A stretch of DNA of 64,000 bases from Argentina anserina (lineage: Eukaryota > Streptophyta > Magnoliopsida > Rosales > Rosaceae): contig NC_065878.1 in the NCBI RefSeq assembly GCF_933775445.1, positions 19,976,395-20,040,394 of the forward strand, given 5' to 3'. Every line of letters starts with the position of its first letter. Position 1 is the stretch's first letter. The translations under genes were made by a program, and so were the position numbers. A model generated the notes under the pieces. That model was given only the letters and a program-made list of their open reading frames with translations, did not search any database and had not been told where the DNA came from. Below, in pieces: positions 35,721-47,015 of this stretch.

Positions 35721-38700
35721 ATGAACCAGCTGAATCCTAGGCCCTCTTCCTCTGCTACTCTCAATCCACAAACTCAGAAAAAACCAATGTCACACGTCCA
35801 CCGATCATCGTCGGAAAACCCAAGATCCAAAACCGGAGACACCAAGACTCCTGCTTCCGACTCATCATCGGAGAAACACAACAAGAAGAAGGACAAAATG
35901 GGCGACGGGAGTGCCTCCACCAACAACTACAAGATGTTCAAGTTCTTCAACCGCAAGTTCAAGATCAGCGAGTTGAGCCCGCCTCCCGACGTCAAGGATA
36001 TCTTCTCCAAGTTCGCCGCCGGCGCTGACGTCATGTCCCCTGACCAGTTCTGTACGTTCTTGATCGAACACCAGAACGAGAAGGTTTCGTTGGCCGATGC
36101 CAAGCACATCTTACATGAGTTCTTGCTCCGGCGACGGCATACTATGAAACCCAAGAAAGACGAGAAGGACAAGAAAGACTGCAAAGACGACAAAGAGAAC
36201 AAAACCGCCGGCGAACACGGTGTCACGTTGGAGGAGTTCTTCAACTTCCTATTCGAGGACGAATTCAACGGCCCCATTAAACCAGAGGTTGCTGTCATTA
36301 ATTTTCGAATTGCTGATTTTTTTTTAAAAAAATATTGCTGACATGTTTATCAAGGATGAGAATTTAAGGGACCGATCGGGATTGTGTTTGTTTTTGTTTG
36401 TTGATTTTGGTGGTGGGTGAGATTGTGTTGAATGTGGTTTGGAAATTTTGGTGCTTTTTTGGAGTTTCAGGTACACCATGACATGACTGCTCCGTTGTCG
36501 CATTATTTCATATATACAGGGCACAATTCGTACCTGACTGGGAATCAACTCAGCAGTGACTGTAGTGATGTCCCAATCATCAAGGCTTTGGAGAGAGGGG
36601 TCAAAGTTATAGAGCTTGATCTATGGCCAACGTCTTCCAAAGATGATGTTCAAGTTTATCATGGAAGGTACTAATCAGCTTAGTAAAGTCGAGTTGAACT
36701 GAGAATTGTTGTTCTTTCTTTCGAATTTTCGTTACAATGTAAGAACCAATTTTGCACAACGCAGGACCTTGACGGCTCCTGTGACACTAGTCAAATGCTT
36801 GAAATCCATTAAAGAACATGCTTTTGTTAAATCTCCCTACCCTGTTGTTATTACTTTTGAAGACCACCTTACGACCAAGCTTCGGGTTAAAGTTGCTGAG
36901 GTACCTTGCTTTCATTTGTTCTTGAAGATGGTTATTTCAGTTAAAGGTTCAACTCTGTTGCTTTGCCAATGTTTCTAGTCTTACCTAGGATTGTTGATTT
37001 AATGTGTAGTTGGTTATCCAAATATTTGGAGACATACTGTATTATCCAAAGCCAGAAGACCCTATGACAGAATTTATATCACCTGAGGCTTTAAAATATC
37101 GCATTGTTATCTCAACCAAGCCACCAGTAGTAGGAGAGGGTAATGACAATGATTCATCTGAAGAATCGGAAACGGTGAGCTGAGTAATGAAGTTTATGTT
37201 CTCTTCACGTTGGTTTATCAGTGTGTGCTTCTTAACATTACTTCTTTCAATGGGTGCAGAGTGACAGTGATAAAGAAACTGAGAGCAAAACTGCAGTTGA
37301 CATCAAACCTATTCAGTCAGAAGCACCTGAGTATGCGGAACTTATAACAATCCACGCCGGAAAACCGCGGGGTGGTTTGAAAGAGGCTCTAGAGGTTGGA
37401 GAAAAAGTAAGACGTCTCAGTTTGAGTGAACAAAAACTCGAAAATGCTGCTGAAGATCATGGAGCTGATATTGTAAGGTAATATCTGCAGCAGGCAGTTA
37501 TCTTAGCCTTCTGTTATCTGTGTTCTTTAGCAGTTGTTGTTAGGTAATGATTCTGATACTTGGTTTTGTGTTACGGTCTCTAGGTTCACACAGAGGAACA
37601 TTTTAAGGATCTACCCCAAAGGTACACGAGTGACCTCCTCGAATTACAAACCACATGTTGGATGGATGCATGGAGCTCAAATGGTTGCGTTTAATATGCA
37701 GGTTAGCTTTGAAGTTTCATGGCTAATCTTAACGGAACCTAATGATCCATGACATAAGAAAAAATATAATCGATCTCTGCATATAAAATTTTATAATAGG
37801 GACGTGACAAATTACTTGAGCTGATGCATGGGATGTTTAGCGCGAATGGAGGGTGCGGTTACTTGAAAAAGCCTGGCCTTTTGATACACAAGGGCCCAAA
37901 TAATGAGGTTTTCGATCCTAAAAGGACCCTGAGAGTGACAAAGACATTGAAGGTGGGCACAATTTGTGGAACTTTACTTGAGTTTTTCGGCATATTGGCA
38001 ATTATCTCAGAGCATTGATGTCAATTGACAGGTGAAAGTATACATGGGAAATGGATGGCACTTGGATTTTAGTCGAACACACTTCGATACATTCTCACCT
38101 CCAGACTTCTATACAAAAGTCAGTAAGATCTGTTTTGTGTTTTCTGATAATAAGTTGCTGTTTTGTTGTCCTATGTTTGTTGCTGTTTTGCCTTTTCTTT
38201 CTTTCCCCATGTTGGTAATCCCCAGTTAGTAGTCTCTGAAAATGCTCATTCCATTATCTTAGCATATTTAGAACGTCCTCACTCCTCAATGATCAGCGGC
38301 ATCACCCACCTTTAAGAGTCGTCTTTGAGTTTTCGGACTTTGGATATGGATTTGAGCATTTCCTATATGAAAACACCCTGAATTGTTAGTGTTCTATGGA
38401 CTCTGATCATGAATGTAGAAGCATATTTAATGTATATGGCATCATATAGTAGTAGGAAACTAGGAACTGCTAGCCTATTCCACAAGATATTGTAGACGAA
38501 TATTCTACTAGGAAAAGGGTATGTCTAGTAGTGTCTGGCTAGTACTGAAAGTACTCCAATTTTCATGGATGCATACACGCAGGTCTATATCGTTGGAGTG
38601 CCTGCAGATTGTGCCAAGCACAAAACAGAGATAATCGACGACGAATGGATACCGGTTTGGGATGAAGAATTTACATTCGGTATGACCGTTCCAGAGCTGG

Positions 38701-38894
38701 CTGTACTTCGGATTGAAGTCCGAGAGTATGACAGGTCTGATAAAGATGACTTCGGCGGCCAGACGTGTTTGCCTGTCTCGGAGCTAAAAGCTGGGATCCG
38801 ATCAGTCCCACTTTACGATCATAAGGGCCAGAAATACACATCTGTAAGGCTCCTGATGCGGTTTCAGTTCGAGTCGAATCTGGCACCTGCCTAG
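35721..38894 (+). CDS. PLC6: Phosphoinositide-specific phospholipase C, PLC6-like
   Basis: Nine exons: 35721-36287, 36471-36667, 36765-36900, 37010-37174, 37260-37477, 37584-37701, 37800-37952, 38032-38118, 38583-38894; 650 residues. It cleaves phosphoinositides, with Ca2+, into diacylglycerol and an inositol phosphate at the plasma membrane. Domains: a degenerate EF-hand lobe ([20 protein letters not shown]), catalytic X (about residues 190-300, His207 in [14 protein letters not shown] and His253 in VYHGR), an acidic linker, Y (about 365-520, with [12 protein letters not shown] and [14 protein letters not shown]) and C-terminal C2 (about 545-645, [17 protein letters not shown]), which binds membranes with Ca2+. 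The segment [13 protein letters not shown] is typical of the PLC6 branch. The Ser/Pro-rich first 59 residues may not be translated: the ATG at 35898 (MGDGS) would give 591 residues, the usual size. The region 36150-36200 is Lys/Asp-rich. Confidence 0.92.
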
Positions 38895-39724
38895 TCCACA
38901 CGACCACACCCCACAGCGGTCATCCTTCTTCATCATGGCTTTGGGGGCCAATTTGTCATGGTTTCGATAGCATATACAGGTACTCGATGTGTAATAAGTG
39001 AGACTGTTGATCATGGTCTTGGAAAATATTACTTTGTGTTGAAGCCATGACATCGTCTCAGCAAAACTACTGCCAGTGGAAAGTGGGGTTTTCCCCTTTT
39101 GCAAATCAGTGATGGCTTTATCTAATCAGGCTAAATCAGTAGAGAACACTATCCAGGATCAATTCTTTTGTAAAGTACGGCATGCTTGGTTATATGAAAT
39201 GATTAGGGGTAAATAGTGATGCTGTTCCAAAACACAATCATAATACAAATAGATCCCACATTATAAATTTACTTGAATAATTATTCCGTGTGTAATTAGT
39301 TTGAGATTGTTGATTGTGCACTATAGAGGGATTACTTTGTACTGAAGCCATGACATTCTCTCAGGAAAACTGCTAATGGGAAGTGGTGTTTTTCCATTTT
39401 ACAAATTCACCTGCTTGATCAGCAATCATTATACAAGAAGAAGGTTACCGACATAAGGAGGAGGATGTTGATGGATCCGTCAAGGTCGTTGTATTGGATG
39501 TTGAAGTCAATGTCTGGTAGTATGGATTCATACGAGTATTGAAAGCAATTAAAATTGGTAACATGCACCAGCTACCAGACCACTATGGTCGATGTAGCAT
39601 GAGCATATGCGTTGTTGTCCTCACAGTGGAAATATTGTGGATATGCCGTTCAATTATTCCTTGATTAACCTGTTGGAATTTGCCAGCGTTGCTCATCTTT
39701 TGCCGACTTATAATTACATTTCTG
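38895..39724. other. 3' flank of the first PLC gene
   Basis: 3' UTR and non-coding DNA. A segment near 39000-39080 (GAGACTGTTGATCATGG ... GACATCGTCTCAGCAAAACT) recurs with changes at 39300-39380, so a piece of the 3' region has been duplicated in tandem. Confidence 0.5.
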
Positions 39725-40660
39725 TTAGAGCATCTCCAGCCGAAGAGCCATATTTGACGTATCAGCTCCACGGCTACTTTTGGCTAAAGTCTACTGACTC
39801 CAACACATTAGTCATACACACATGTAATTTAACTAATCTAGCTTCATGTCAAATTTGACTCAAGCCACCGAATGAGTCAAATTGTTTTTATTCTTTCTTT
39901 GGTCTTCTCTCATCTCTCTACCTCCCTCGTCTTCATCTCAGACCATAGAACAAAATAAATCTCTTTTAGACCTACCCATACCATATTCGTCTTCCACTCT
40001 GAGAACTACTCTGACCAGACTCATTGAAACAAAAAAAAAATACTCGATCATGGAATTTGCCAAGACGAAGAAATGTCCTATATATTTTTGCTCATCCTTC
40101 ATCAATTTCCAAAAGGAACACTCTGCCAATTTAGCCACTTCAGCTTTTGTTTCCTATTTATGTACTCAAATCACCTCCAAAGTTTGGATTTTGAGTTTCA
40201 ACAAAACACCCAAATCAAAACAATACAAGATGCAGATATTAAATTTTCATTTAGATTTGGGGATAAAGATTAACATCATAAATTTACCCAGCCATGGGTA
40301 AAACGGCCATGATGATGATCCAAAACCACTCACTCCTTGAACAATCGTAGGCAGTATCTCTCAAATATCCAACATGATTATCTATCGGTATTGATTTTAA
40401 AGAGTTGATAATGAAACCAGAAGAATAAATAAAATAGAGATGCAAGTCATGTAACTGAAAAAGAAGAAGACGAATATCATTGAGATGGAAAAGGGAGAGA
40501 GAAGCTGTTTTCTTTTTAAATAAAATAATAATAATAATATAAAATTTTCAAATTTAACTTATCCATTGGAACAAACTTATGTTAAAAATGGCTCTTCCAT
40601 CTCATATATCAAATTTTGAGTTCGGCAAAAAATTTGGCTAGTTGATTGGAGATGCTGTTA
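39725..40660. mobile_element. PIF/Harbinger-type MITE candidate with TTA duplication
   Basis: The element runs 39728-40657 (930 bp). TTA lies on both sides (39725-39727 and 40658-40660), the 3-bp duplication of PIF/Harbinger. The left end GAGCATCTCCAGCC and the right end (reverse complement CAGCATCTCCAATC) are inverted repeats, and subterminal motifs (GAAGAGCCA with GACGTAT or GATATAT, and TTTGGCTA) also pair. AT-rich, with a short (AAT)n run near 40520-40540. The plus-strand ORFs inside (39882-40301) have no recognisable domain. Confidence 0.65.
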
Positions 40661-41617
40661 TGAAGTCAGGGGTTAATCCATACAAGTAGTTTAGGCTCAC
40701 TGTCACTTCAGACCCACCGTCACCACGTGTATCATGTGTTGTGGTAAAGATCCATTGTTACAATATTATTAAGATTTGGATATTTGACTACTGACCACGT
40801 TTATTATTTTACTCAATTGGAATATAAAAATTCATTGAATATGAGACAGAGATGCCATGAATCGGAGACGAGAATAGAGGTGGAATGAGTAAAGTATTCA
40901 TGAACCCGTGTACCATCTTGGGTATTAAATTAGGAGTTACTCAACAATAAACTAACGGGAAATGAAGGGATTCCTGTATCTATTATAATTTGAATATTTT
41001 GCGCATAATCAATTGCAGTTTTTATATGTGTATACACATAATTTGATTTACCTCGGAACTATTCCTCCCAAGTAAACAAACATTTCCTAAGAATTTTTGA
41101 ATTATTTATCAATTTTCCAATAAGTAGAAGACGATCGATAATCTCATTACAACTCATTGTAAACAACTAGTACACATACATGATACACAGAATCATTTCC
41201 ACTCTAACTAAGTAAATGTACTTCTCATTTTCTAACATTTCTATTAAAAAGGACGTTCCCCGATATGGAAAATAAAAGGAAAAAGAATTTAAAAAATCTA
41301 AAGGGATAAAAAGAGCGTTCTAGCCTTTTTAATTAGAGGAGAATTTATAGATGGATGAATACAGAAGAAGAGAACAACTCAATGATTGTGTTGGTGGCAG
41401 AGGGCAGTTGTAAACTAATTAAACTCCAATGTAACCAAAATTGTTACTGGACCCCACCCCATTCTCCTTCAGTTCTTCACTTCTTCCCCCATTCTCCTCC
41501 CACGGTTCCGGATTTCTCCCCACTCTCAACATTTCACCTCACTCTTTTTCACAGTCCTTCACCTGAAACAAAGAAGAAGAAGAAAGAAGTCTTCTCCGGT
41601 CACCCTCACCGTCTCCG
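40661..41617. other. Upstream region of the second PLC gene
   Basis: AT-rich up to about 41440, then a C- and CT-rich leader before the ATG at 41618. No gene was seen here; the 127-codon frame from 41355 is spurious. Confidence 0.4.
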
Positions 41618-44600
41618 ATGTCCAAGCAGACCTACCGAGTGTGCTTCTGCTTCCGCCGCCGCTTCCGCCTCACCGTCTCCGAAGCCCCGGCCGAGATCAA
41701 GACCCTCTTCGACCAGTACTCCGAGAATGGCCTCATGACCCTCGATCACCTCCACCGCTTCCTCACTGACGTCCAGAAGGAGGACCTCACTAAAGAGGAG
41801 GCCCAGGCCGTACTGGATCACAGCCTCCACGACTTCCGCCATCTCAGTATCTTCCACCGCAAGGCTCTCAACCTCGAGGCCTTCTTCAAGTACCTCTTCG
41901 GCAACACCAACTCCCCTATCAACACCAAGGTATTGCACTTGATCTCCTCCCCAACGTTGGATGGTTTCGTTTTTTGTTTGTGTGAGTGGTTTTGGTGATT
42001 TTGTTGGGCTGAATCTTCGTGGTGATTTAGGTCCACCACGACATGAATGCGCCTTTGTCGCACTATTTCATACACACCGGCCACAACTCCTACTTGACCG
42101 GGAATCAGCTGAGCAGCGACTGCAGCGATGTGCCGATCATACAAGCGCTGCATAGAGGAGTGAGGGTGATTGAGCTTGATATTTGGCCCAATTCGAACAA
42201 AGATGATGTGGATGTACTTCATGGAGGGTATGTGTTTATATCTTTTGTGTAATTTGGACTGATTGAAAGATGTAATAATGTGATAGTGAATTGTATAGGT
42301 GAATTAGGTTTGTTGTTTTGTTATAGGACATTGACTGCTCCAGTGGCACTTGACAAATGCTTCCAGTCTATAAAGGAACATGCTTTTGTTGCATCTGAGT
42401 ACCCTGTTGTGATTACCTTAGAGGATCATCTAACCCCTAATCTTCAAGCTAAAGTGGCGAAGGTAGGTTGTTTTGTTATTGATTGTTATCACTTATCAGG
42501 GACTTCATACCTTTTGTTTACTGGTGAGTGGTGATATGTACTGTTGTGTGTTTGATTTTTAGATGATTACTGAAACATTTGGAGATGTGCTGTTTTCTCC
42601 CCCGGGATCCGAGTGTCTTAAAGAGTTTCCCTCCCCGGAATCACTAAAGAGGAGGGTTATTATATCAACCAAACCGCCTCAGGAATATCTTGAGGCTAAA
42701 GCTGCTGCCGAAAAAGCTGCTGCGGCTGGAGACCTGAAGAGGGGAAAGAGTTTAGCTCCTGATGAGGAAGCCTGGGGTAGAGAAGTCCCAGAACTGAAAA
42801 GAGCGGTTGCAGAAGATGACAAGGTGGTGAGGCTGTGTGTGTAACTTGCTACATTGCTGATTTGATGTCCAAATTTCTTACTCAATTTATATGTTTTGCA
42901 GATTGAGTTGGATGAAGAAGAGAGTAAAGAGGAGGAAGATGTTGAGGATGTAGAGTCCAAGTCCCCACAAAATGTAGCTCCCGAATATAAGCGATTAATT
43001 GCCATTCATGCAGGGAAACCCAAAGGTGGATTAAGTGAGTGTCTCAAAGTGGATCCTAATAAAGTTCGGCGTCTGAGCTTAAGTGAGCAACAGCTTGAAA
43101 AGGCATCCGACACTTATGGAAAAGATATAGTCAGGTATTTAAGAAAAATCTTCTATGAACTGTGCTGCATTCCTTTTCTGGCTCACATATATGTCAAACC
43201 ATACATGACAGCATTAAGGAACATGTTGGATTAGTGTTATATTATCTAAAATGAGTACGTGAACAAGTTGATTTTAGCGGTACACTCTTATAGCTGTAAG
43301 CATTAATATATGCATTGTCATGATTTGGATGGATGCAACAATAGATACTATGCAGTACCAGTCCTTTATCTACAAAGGAATCATTTTGAGGTCTCTATGA
43401 TAATATTACACTTCATTCGTTAGATTAAATTACTGTCACACATAGATTTTATAAAGATATTGAGTTTTGGCCAAGTTTAACCTGCGTGCTCTTTATGTTA
43501 TATGTTCTCCAGTCTTGTATTACTTTCATGCTTGTAGTATGCAGTCACATTTTTCTTTTTCTTTTTTTGAATTAAAAAAATCATGATATTTGGTGATGCA
43601 GATTTGTATGCTTGATAATTGATAAAAAAAAATATTTCCATTCTGATCTTGAATTCTTTCCAGATTTACCCAGAGGAATATTCTGAGGGTGTACCCAAAG
43701 GGTATACGTGTAGACTCGTCAAATTATAACCCAATGATTGGGTGGTCACATGGTGCTCAAATGGTTGCATTTAATATGCAGGTAAGGAATTTACTCATGT
43801 TAAAATGGTTAAACTTCTTATCCCTATTGGCAATTCAAACTATGAACCACTGCTTCCCCTTTTGGAATAAATTTGAGCCGGTGAAAGTTCGGGAGTTAAC
43901 CATTAGAACTTAGGTTATGTTCTTATGTGTGACATGCTTATATTATTATTGTATGCCTATCGAACAAAGAGGATGACCAATGTGCAAAAGCAGGAAAATA
44001 GTTGTTCTTATATACCTTACCATCATATGGGAATCTGAACGTTTAGCGGTCCTTGTGACAGGGATACGGAAGATCATTGTGGGTGATGCAAGGAATGTTT
44101 AGAGCTAATGGTGGATGTGGCTATGTGAAAAAACCAGATTTTCTGTTGACGGCTGGTCCAAATAATGAGGTCTTTGATCCTAAACATAAGTTACCAGTTG
44201 TGAAAACATTGAAGGTGAGGGCTTTATCGCCAGGCTTCTTATTGTAGTCAAATTTTCATGCTGTAATGTTAGTTTACCCAGAGCTAAATAGTTACGTTTT
44301 CATTTTGCCTTGACAGGTGAAAGTCTATATGGGAGAAGGGTGGTATTATGATTTCAAGCACACACACTTTGATGCATACTCACCTCCGGATTTTTATGCA
44401 AGGGTAAGTGGAAACAAACTACATGACTATTATCATCCTTGCTTCCTTAATCAAAAATATCACTTTGATTCCTGTGGCTATGTGATCTCTGTTCTGACAT
44501 ATGACTATGCATCTACTTCAGCATGGACCTACTTTCCTGTGTCTTGTGGTTTTGTTGTTTCCTTCTGCTTTCACTCGTTCTAGATATCGTGATCTAATGA

Positions 44601-44926
44601 TTGGAACTGTTGTGGGTGATGTACATTTTCAGGTGGGCATTGCTGGAGTTGCTGCCGATACTGTGATGAAGAAAACAAAAACCCTGGAGGACAACTGGAT
44701 CCCTGCTTGGGATGAAGAATTTGAATTTCCATTAACTTGTCCTGACCTGGCTGTGATTCGTATTGAAGTTCACGAGTATGACATGTCAGAAAAGGATGAC
44801 TTTGGAGGACAGACGAGTCTACCACTATCGGAGCTGAAAAGGGGAATCCGAGCAGTTCCCTTACACGACCATAAGGGAGAGAAATACAAATCTGTTAAGC
44901 TTCTTATGCACTTCGATTTAGTTTGA
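41618..44926 (+). CDS. PLC2: Phosphoinositide-specific phospholipase C, PLC2/PLC7-like
   Basis: Nine exons: 41618-41929, 42031-42227, 42327-42462, 42563-42823, 42902-43134, 43664-43781, 44062-44214, 44317-44403, 44633-44926; 596 residues. The reaction is that of its upstream neighbour, and the order is the same: EF-hand-like lobe ([20 protein letters not shown]), X (about residues 105-215, His122 in [14 protein letters not shown], His168 in VLHGG), a long Lys/Glu-rich linker (about 250-320), Y (about 325-470, with [15 protein letters not shown]) and C2 (about 500-595, [17 protein letters not shown]). The start [18 protein letters not shown] is the characteristic plant PLC2-class N-terminus, with a Cys pair that may be lipidated. 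It lies 2.7 kb downstream of the first PLC, on the same strand. Exons 2, 3, 6, 7 and 8 have exactly the same lengths in both genes (197, 136, 118, 153, 87). Confidence 0.95.
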
Positions 44927-45156
44927 TGTAGTTACATACCGCAAGGGAGAACAACAATAAGTACAAAGCCGTCTATGGAGTTCCAATCAGCTTGTAAATT
45001 TTAGTGAGGAGTGTATGCATTTTATTGTAAAAGAATTGCTTTCCCAGTGTGTAAAGTTGTAAGATTGAAGATGATTTGAGAACACAGCTCTTGTTTCAAT
45101 TAATACCTCTGTTAACTCAAAGTGAGAACGAAGACGATTATTCCTAGTGCCGAAGG
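44927..45156 (+). other. 3' UTR of the second PLC gene
   Basis: Short interval between the PLC2-like stop and the F-box relic. No other feature was seen. Confidence 0.4.
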
Positions 45157-45905
45157 ATGGATAAACTTCCGAATGAATTAATCGAGAGGATCATGCAGTT
45201 TTCACATACTAAGTTTGATGCTACTCGATTTCGTTCTATTTGTCAAGACATGCGATCGTCTATTCCTCCATATGAGATCAAGGTTCCGATCCAAGTTCGC
45301 CTTCAGGGTCAAGATTGTTCAGTCTACACACTCGTCAAGAGCATCATGATCTTGCACAACCGGCTTCAAAAGCTTCTAATTCGAGTTCAATGGAATGGAT
45401 TGTTAAAGTCCGAGAAGTCGAGCCCCAAAACCGTTGTCTGCTGTTGCATCGACTTTCCACATCGTTGCCCTTAGAGCTGAATCCCGAGTCGTTACCAGGT
45501 AAACTGAATGTGTTGGATTTTCAGGCATCGGAATTGGCAAGATGTGTTATAGTCTGCGGAACTCAAAATCCACCCTGGCCGAAAAGAAGGTGGTCATATC
45601 CTCTGATCCTGATTGGCATGCCATCATGATCATGGTGATAAAAACGACAAAACTATACTACTGCGAACTCAGTGGAAGTGTTGAGATTGGTGAAGACATT
45701 TGTGAGCTATGGATGCAAGGTTTACAAGTTGCGACGCGAGAAGCTATGAGTTGAAATTAAAACCTTGAAGAAAGATTGAAGTTTATTTGTGGGTACTGCA
45801 TTAACTTCTCAGAGTCTACTAAAGAGATTCGGGGTGCTTAGGGAATCACATCTTTTTCTCATCAAATCCATACTCAGGGTTTGATGAAGACATCAGGTTT
45901 TATGT
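45157..45905 (+). pseudogene. Frameshifted F-box / DUF295 gene relic
   Basis: The first frame reads MDKLPNELIERIMQF, then KFDATRFRSICQDMRSSIPP, a recognisable F-box start of the plant F-box/DUF295 family (SCF ubiquitin-ligase adaptors). From about 45320 the likeness passes to another frame (SKASNSSSMEWIVKVREVEP, then GKLNVLDFQASELAR), from about 45542 to a third (YSLRNSKSTLAEKKVVISSD), and finally to GCLGNHIFFSSNPYSG near 45835-45880, like the Cys-x-Gly-Asn-x-Ile-Phe motif near the end of DUF295. At least three frame changes therefore break it. The family likeness is from remembered motifs. Confidence 0.65.
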
Positions 45906-46272
45906 GAGGCTTGTCATCATGGACTCAGAGGTGGCATCGGTGGAGTTGAGAGTTAACAAGTACAGAGCTGTAAGGGAACTGCGGAAGCATCTGGATGTGG
46001 CAGACATCCCTCTCCCTCCATATTACCTCTTTATGCATCAAATGTCTGTCATGTTCGAGAAACAATCGTTACATTTTCATAAGGTTCGCCGAGGTCATAC
46101 AATAGATGTAATTCAAGTACCGCAAGTACTGCATGTACTGATGACATCTAAGGGTCCAACGTTCACTCGCTTGCTGAAGGGCAGGTCATCTTCTACGTAC
46201 ACCAACATACGCAGTGGTGATACACTACAAATTGTTCGTGTTAACCGAGATACATTAATTCTTATGGCTTAA
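45904..46272 (+). CDS. Ubiquitin-like fold ORF, in frame after the F-box relic; uncertain
   Basis: An open frame of 122 codons that begins at a GTG, so it has no ATG of its own at this point and is in the same frame as the last F-box relic segment. The first about 70 residues resemble a ubiquitin-like beta-grasp: VRLVIMDSEVASVELRVNKY, AVRELRKHLDV, PPYYLFMHQMSVM and LHFHKVRRGHTIDVIQV, which match the order of strands, helix and loop of ubiquitin (with P-P-x-x-x-L-x-x-x-x-x-x-L and L....I..G.TI). A second, weaker copy may follow (VLHVLMTSKGPTFTRLL, then IRSGDTLQIVRV). No Gly-Gly terminus is seen. It may be the end of a chimaeric pseudogene or an exon whose start I cannot see. Confidence 0.35.
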   Translation: MRLVIMDSEVASVELRVNKYRAVRELRKHLDVADIPLPPYYLFMHQMSVMFEKQSLHFHKVRRGHTIDVIQVPQVLHVLMTSKGPTFTRLLKGRSSSTYTNIRSGDTLQIVRVNRDTLILMA

Positions 46273-47015
46273 GGTGAATGTAGTTTTGGACAGTGAGGGA
46301 ACTGTGGTGGAAATATATGTACCATTTTGAAAAGGTGAAAGAGCTGAGAAATTAAGGAGCTGGAGAAGATGAAGTTACATCTGCCGTGCCAATATTGTTT
46401 CGTTCTGCTTGTCCAAAATGCTCAATATCTTATGAACGAAGAGCGTCGTTTGATAAATACTTGATCCATCTGGAGGATGTGGAGTACGATGAAAATGGAG
46501 TGTTTCAAACAAATCAGATTGTCATTGCTAATGTAAAAAAATTAATTTCAGTTTATCCCCTTAAATTTAACACTTCAAATCAATTCACCCCTTAAACTTT
46601 TATTTTAATTAGTTCACATTTATACTTTTAAATTATATCAAAGAATAACAAAATTCAGATTTTCTTAATTAAATCTAATAAAAAAAACTATCAAAAAATG
46701 TTTCAAATCATATATGCAAGAACAAAACAAAATTTATCATAATTATACAATAACACTAAAGCTTTAAAATTATGTATTATAGCATAATTATCGATATAAT
46801 CCATATAACAATCTGAATTTTATCTGGACCATTTAAAAATACACTGTATTTGGTTTAAAATGTATTCGGCTTTTTACAACTGATTTTTTTGTATTGGGCC
46901 TGTTGGGTTATTATGTAAAGGCCCATTTGGCGCTCAACTCTAGGCTCTAATATCTGCCGCGCTCACACAAAAATCGATCCCAATATTTCTTCCTCCTCCC
47001 CTTAAAATCCCCAAA
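46273..47015. other. Intergenic stretch and promoter of NFXL2
   Basis: Cys-containing short ORF at 46386-46595 (SACPKCSISYE) without clear identity; the rest is very AT-rich until about 46900, and then the NFXL2 leader. Confidence 0.35.

Noticed and set aside
46386..46595. Possible small zinc-finger gene (SACPKCSISYE)
   Set aside because: Only one Cys pair and no further metal ligands; the frame soon becomes AT-rich noise.
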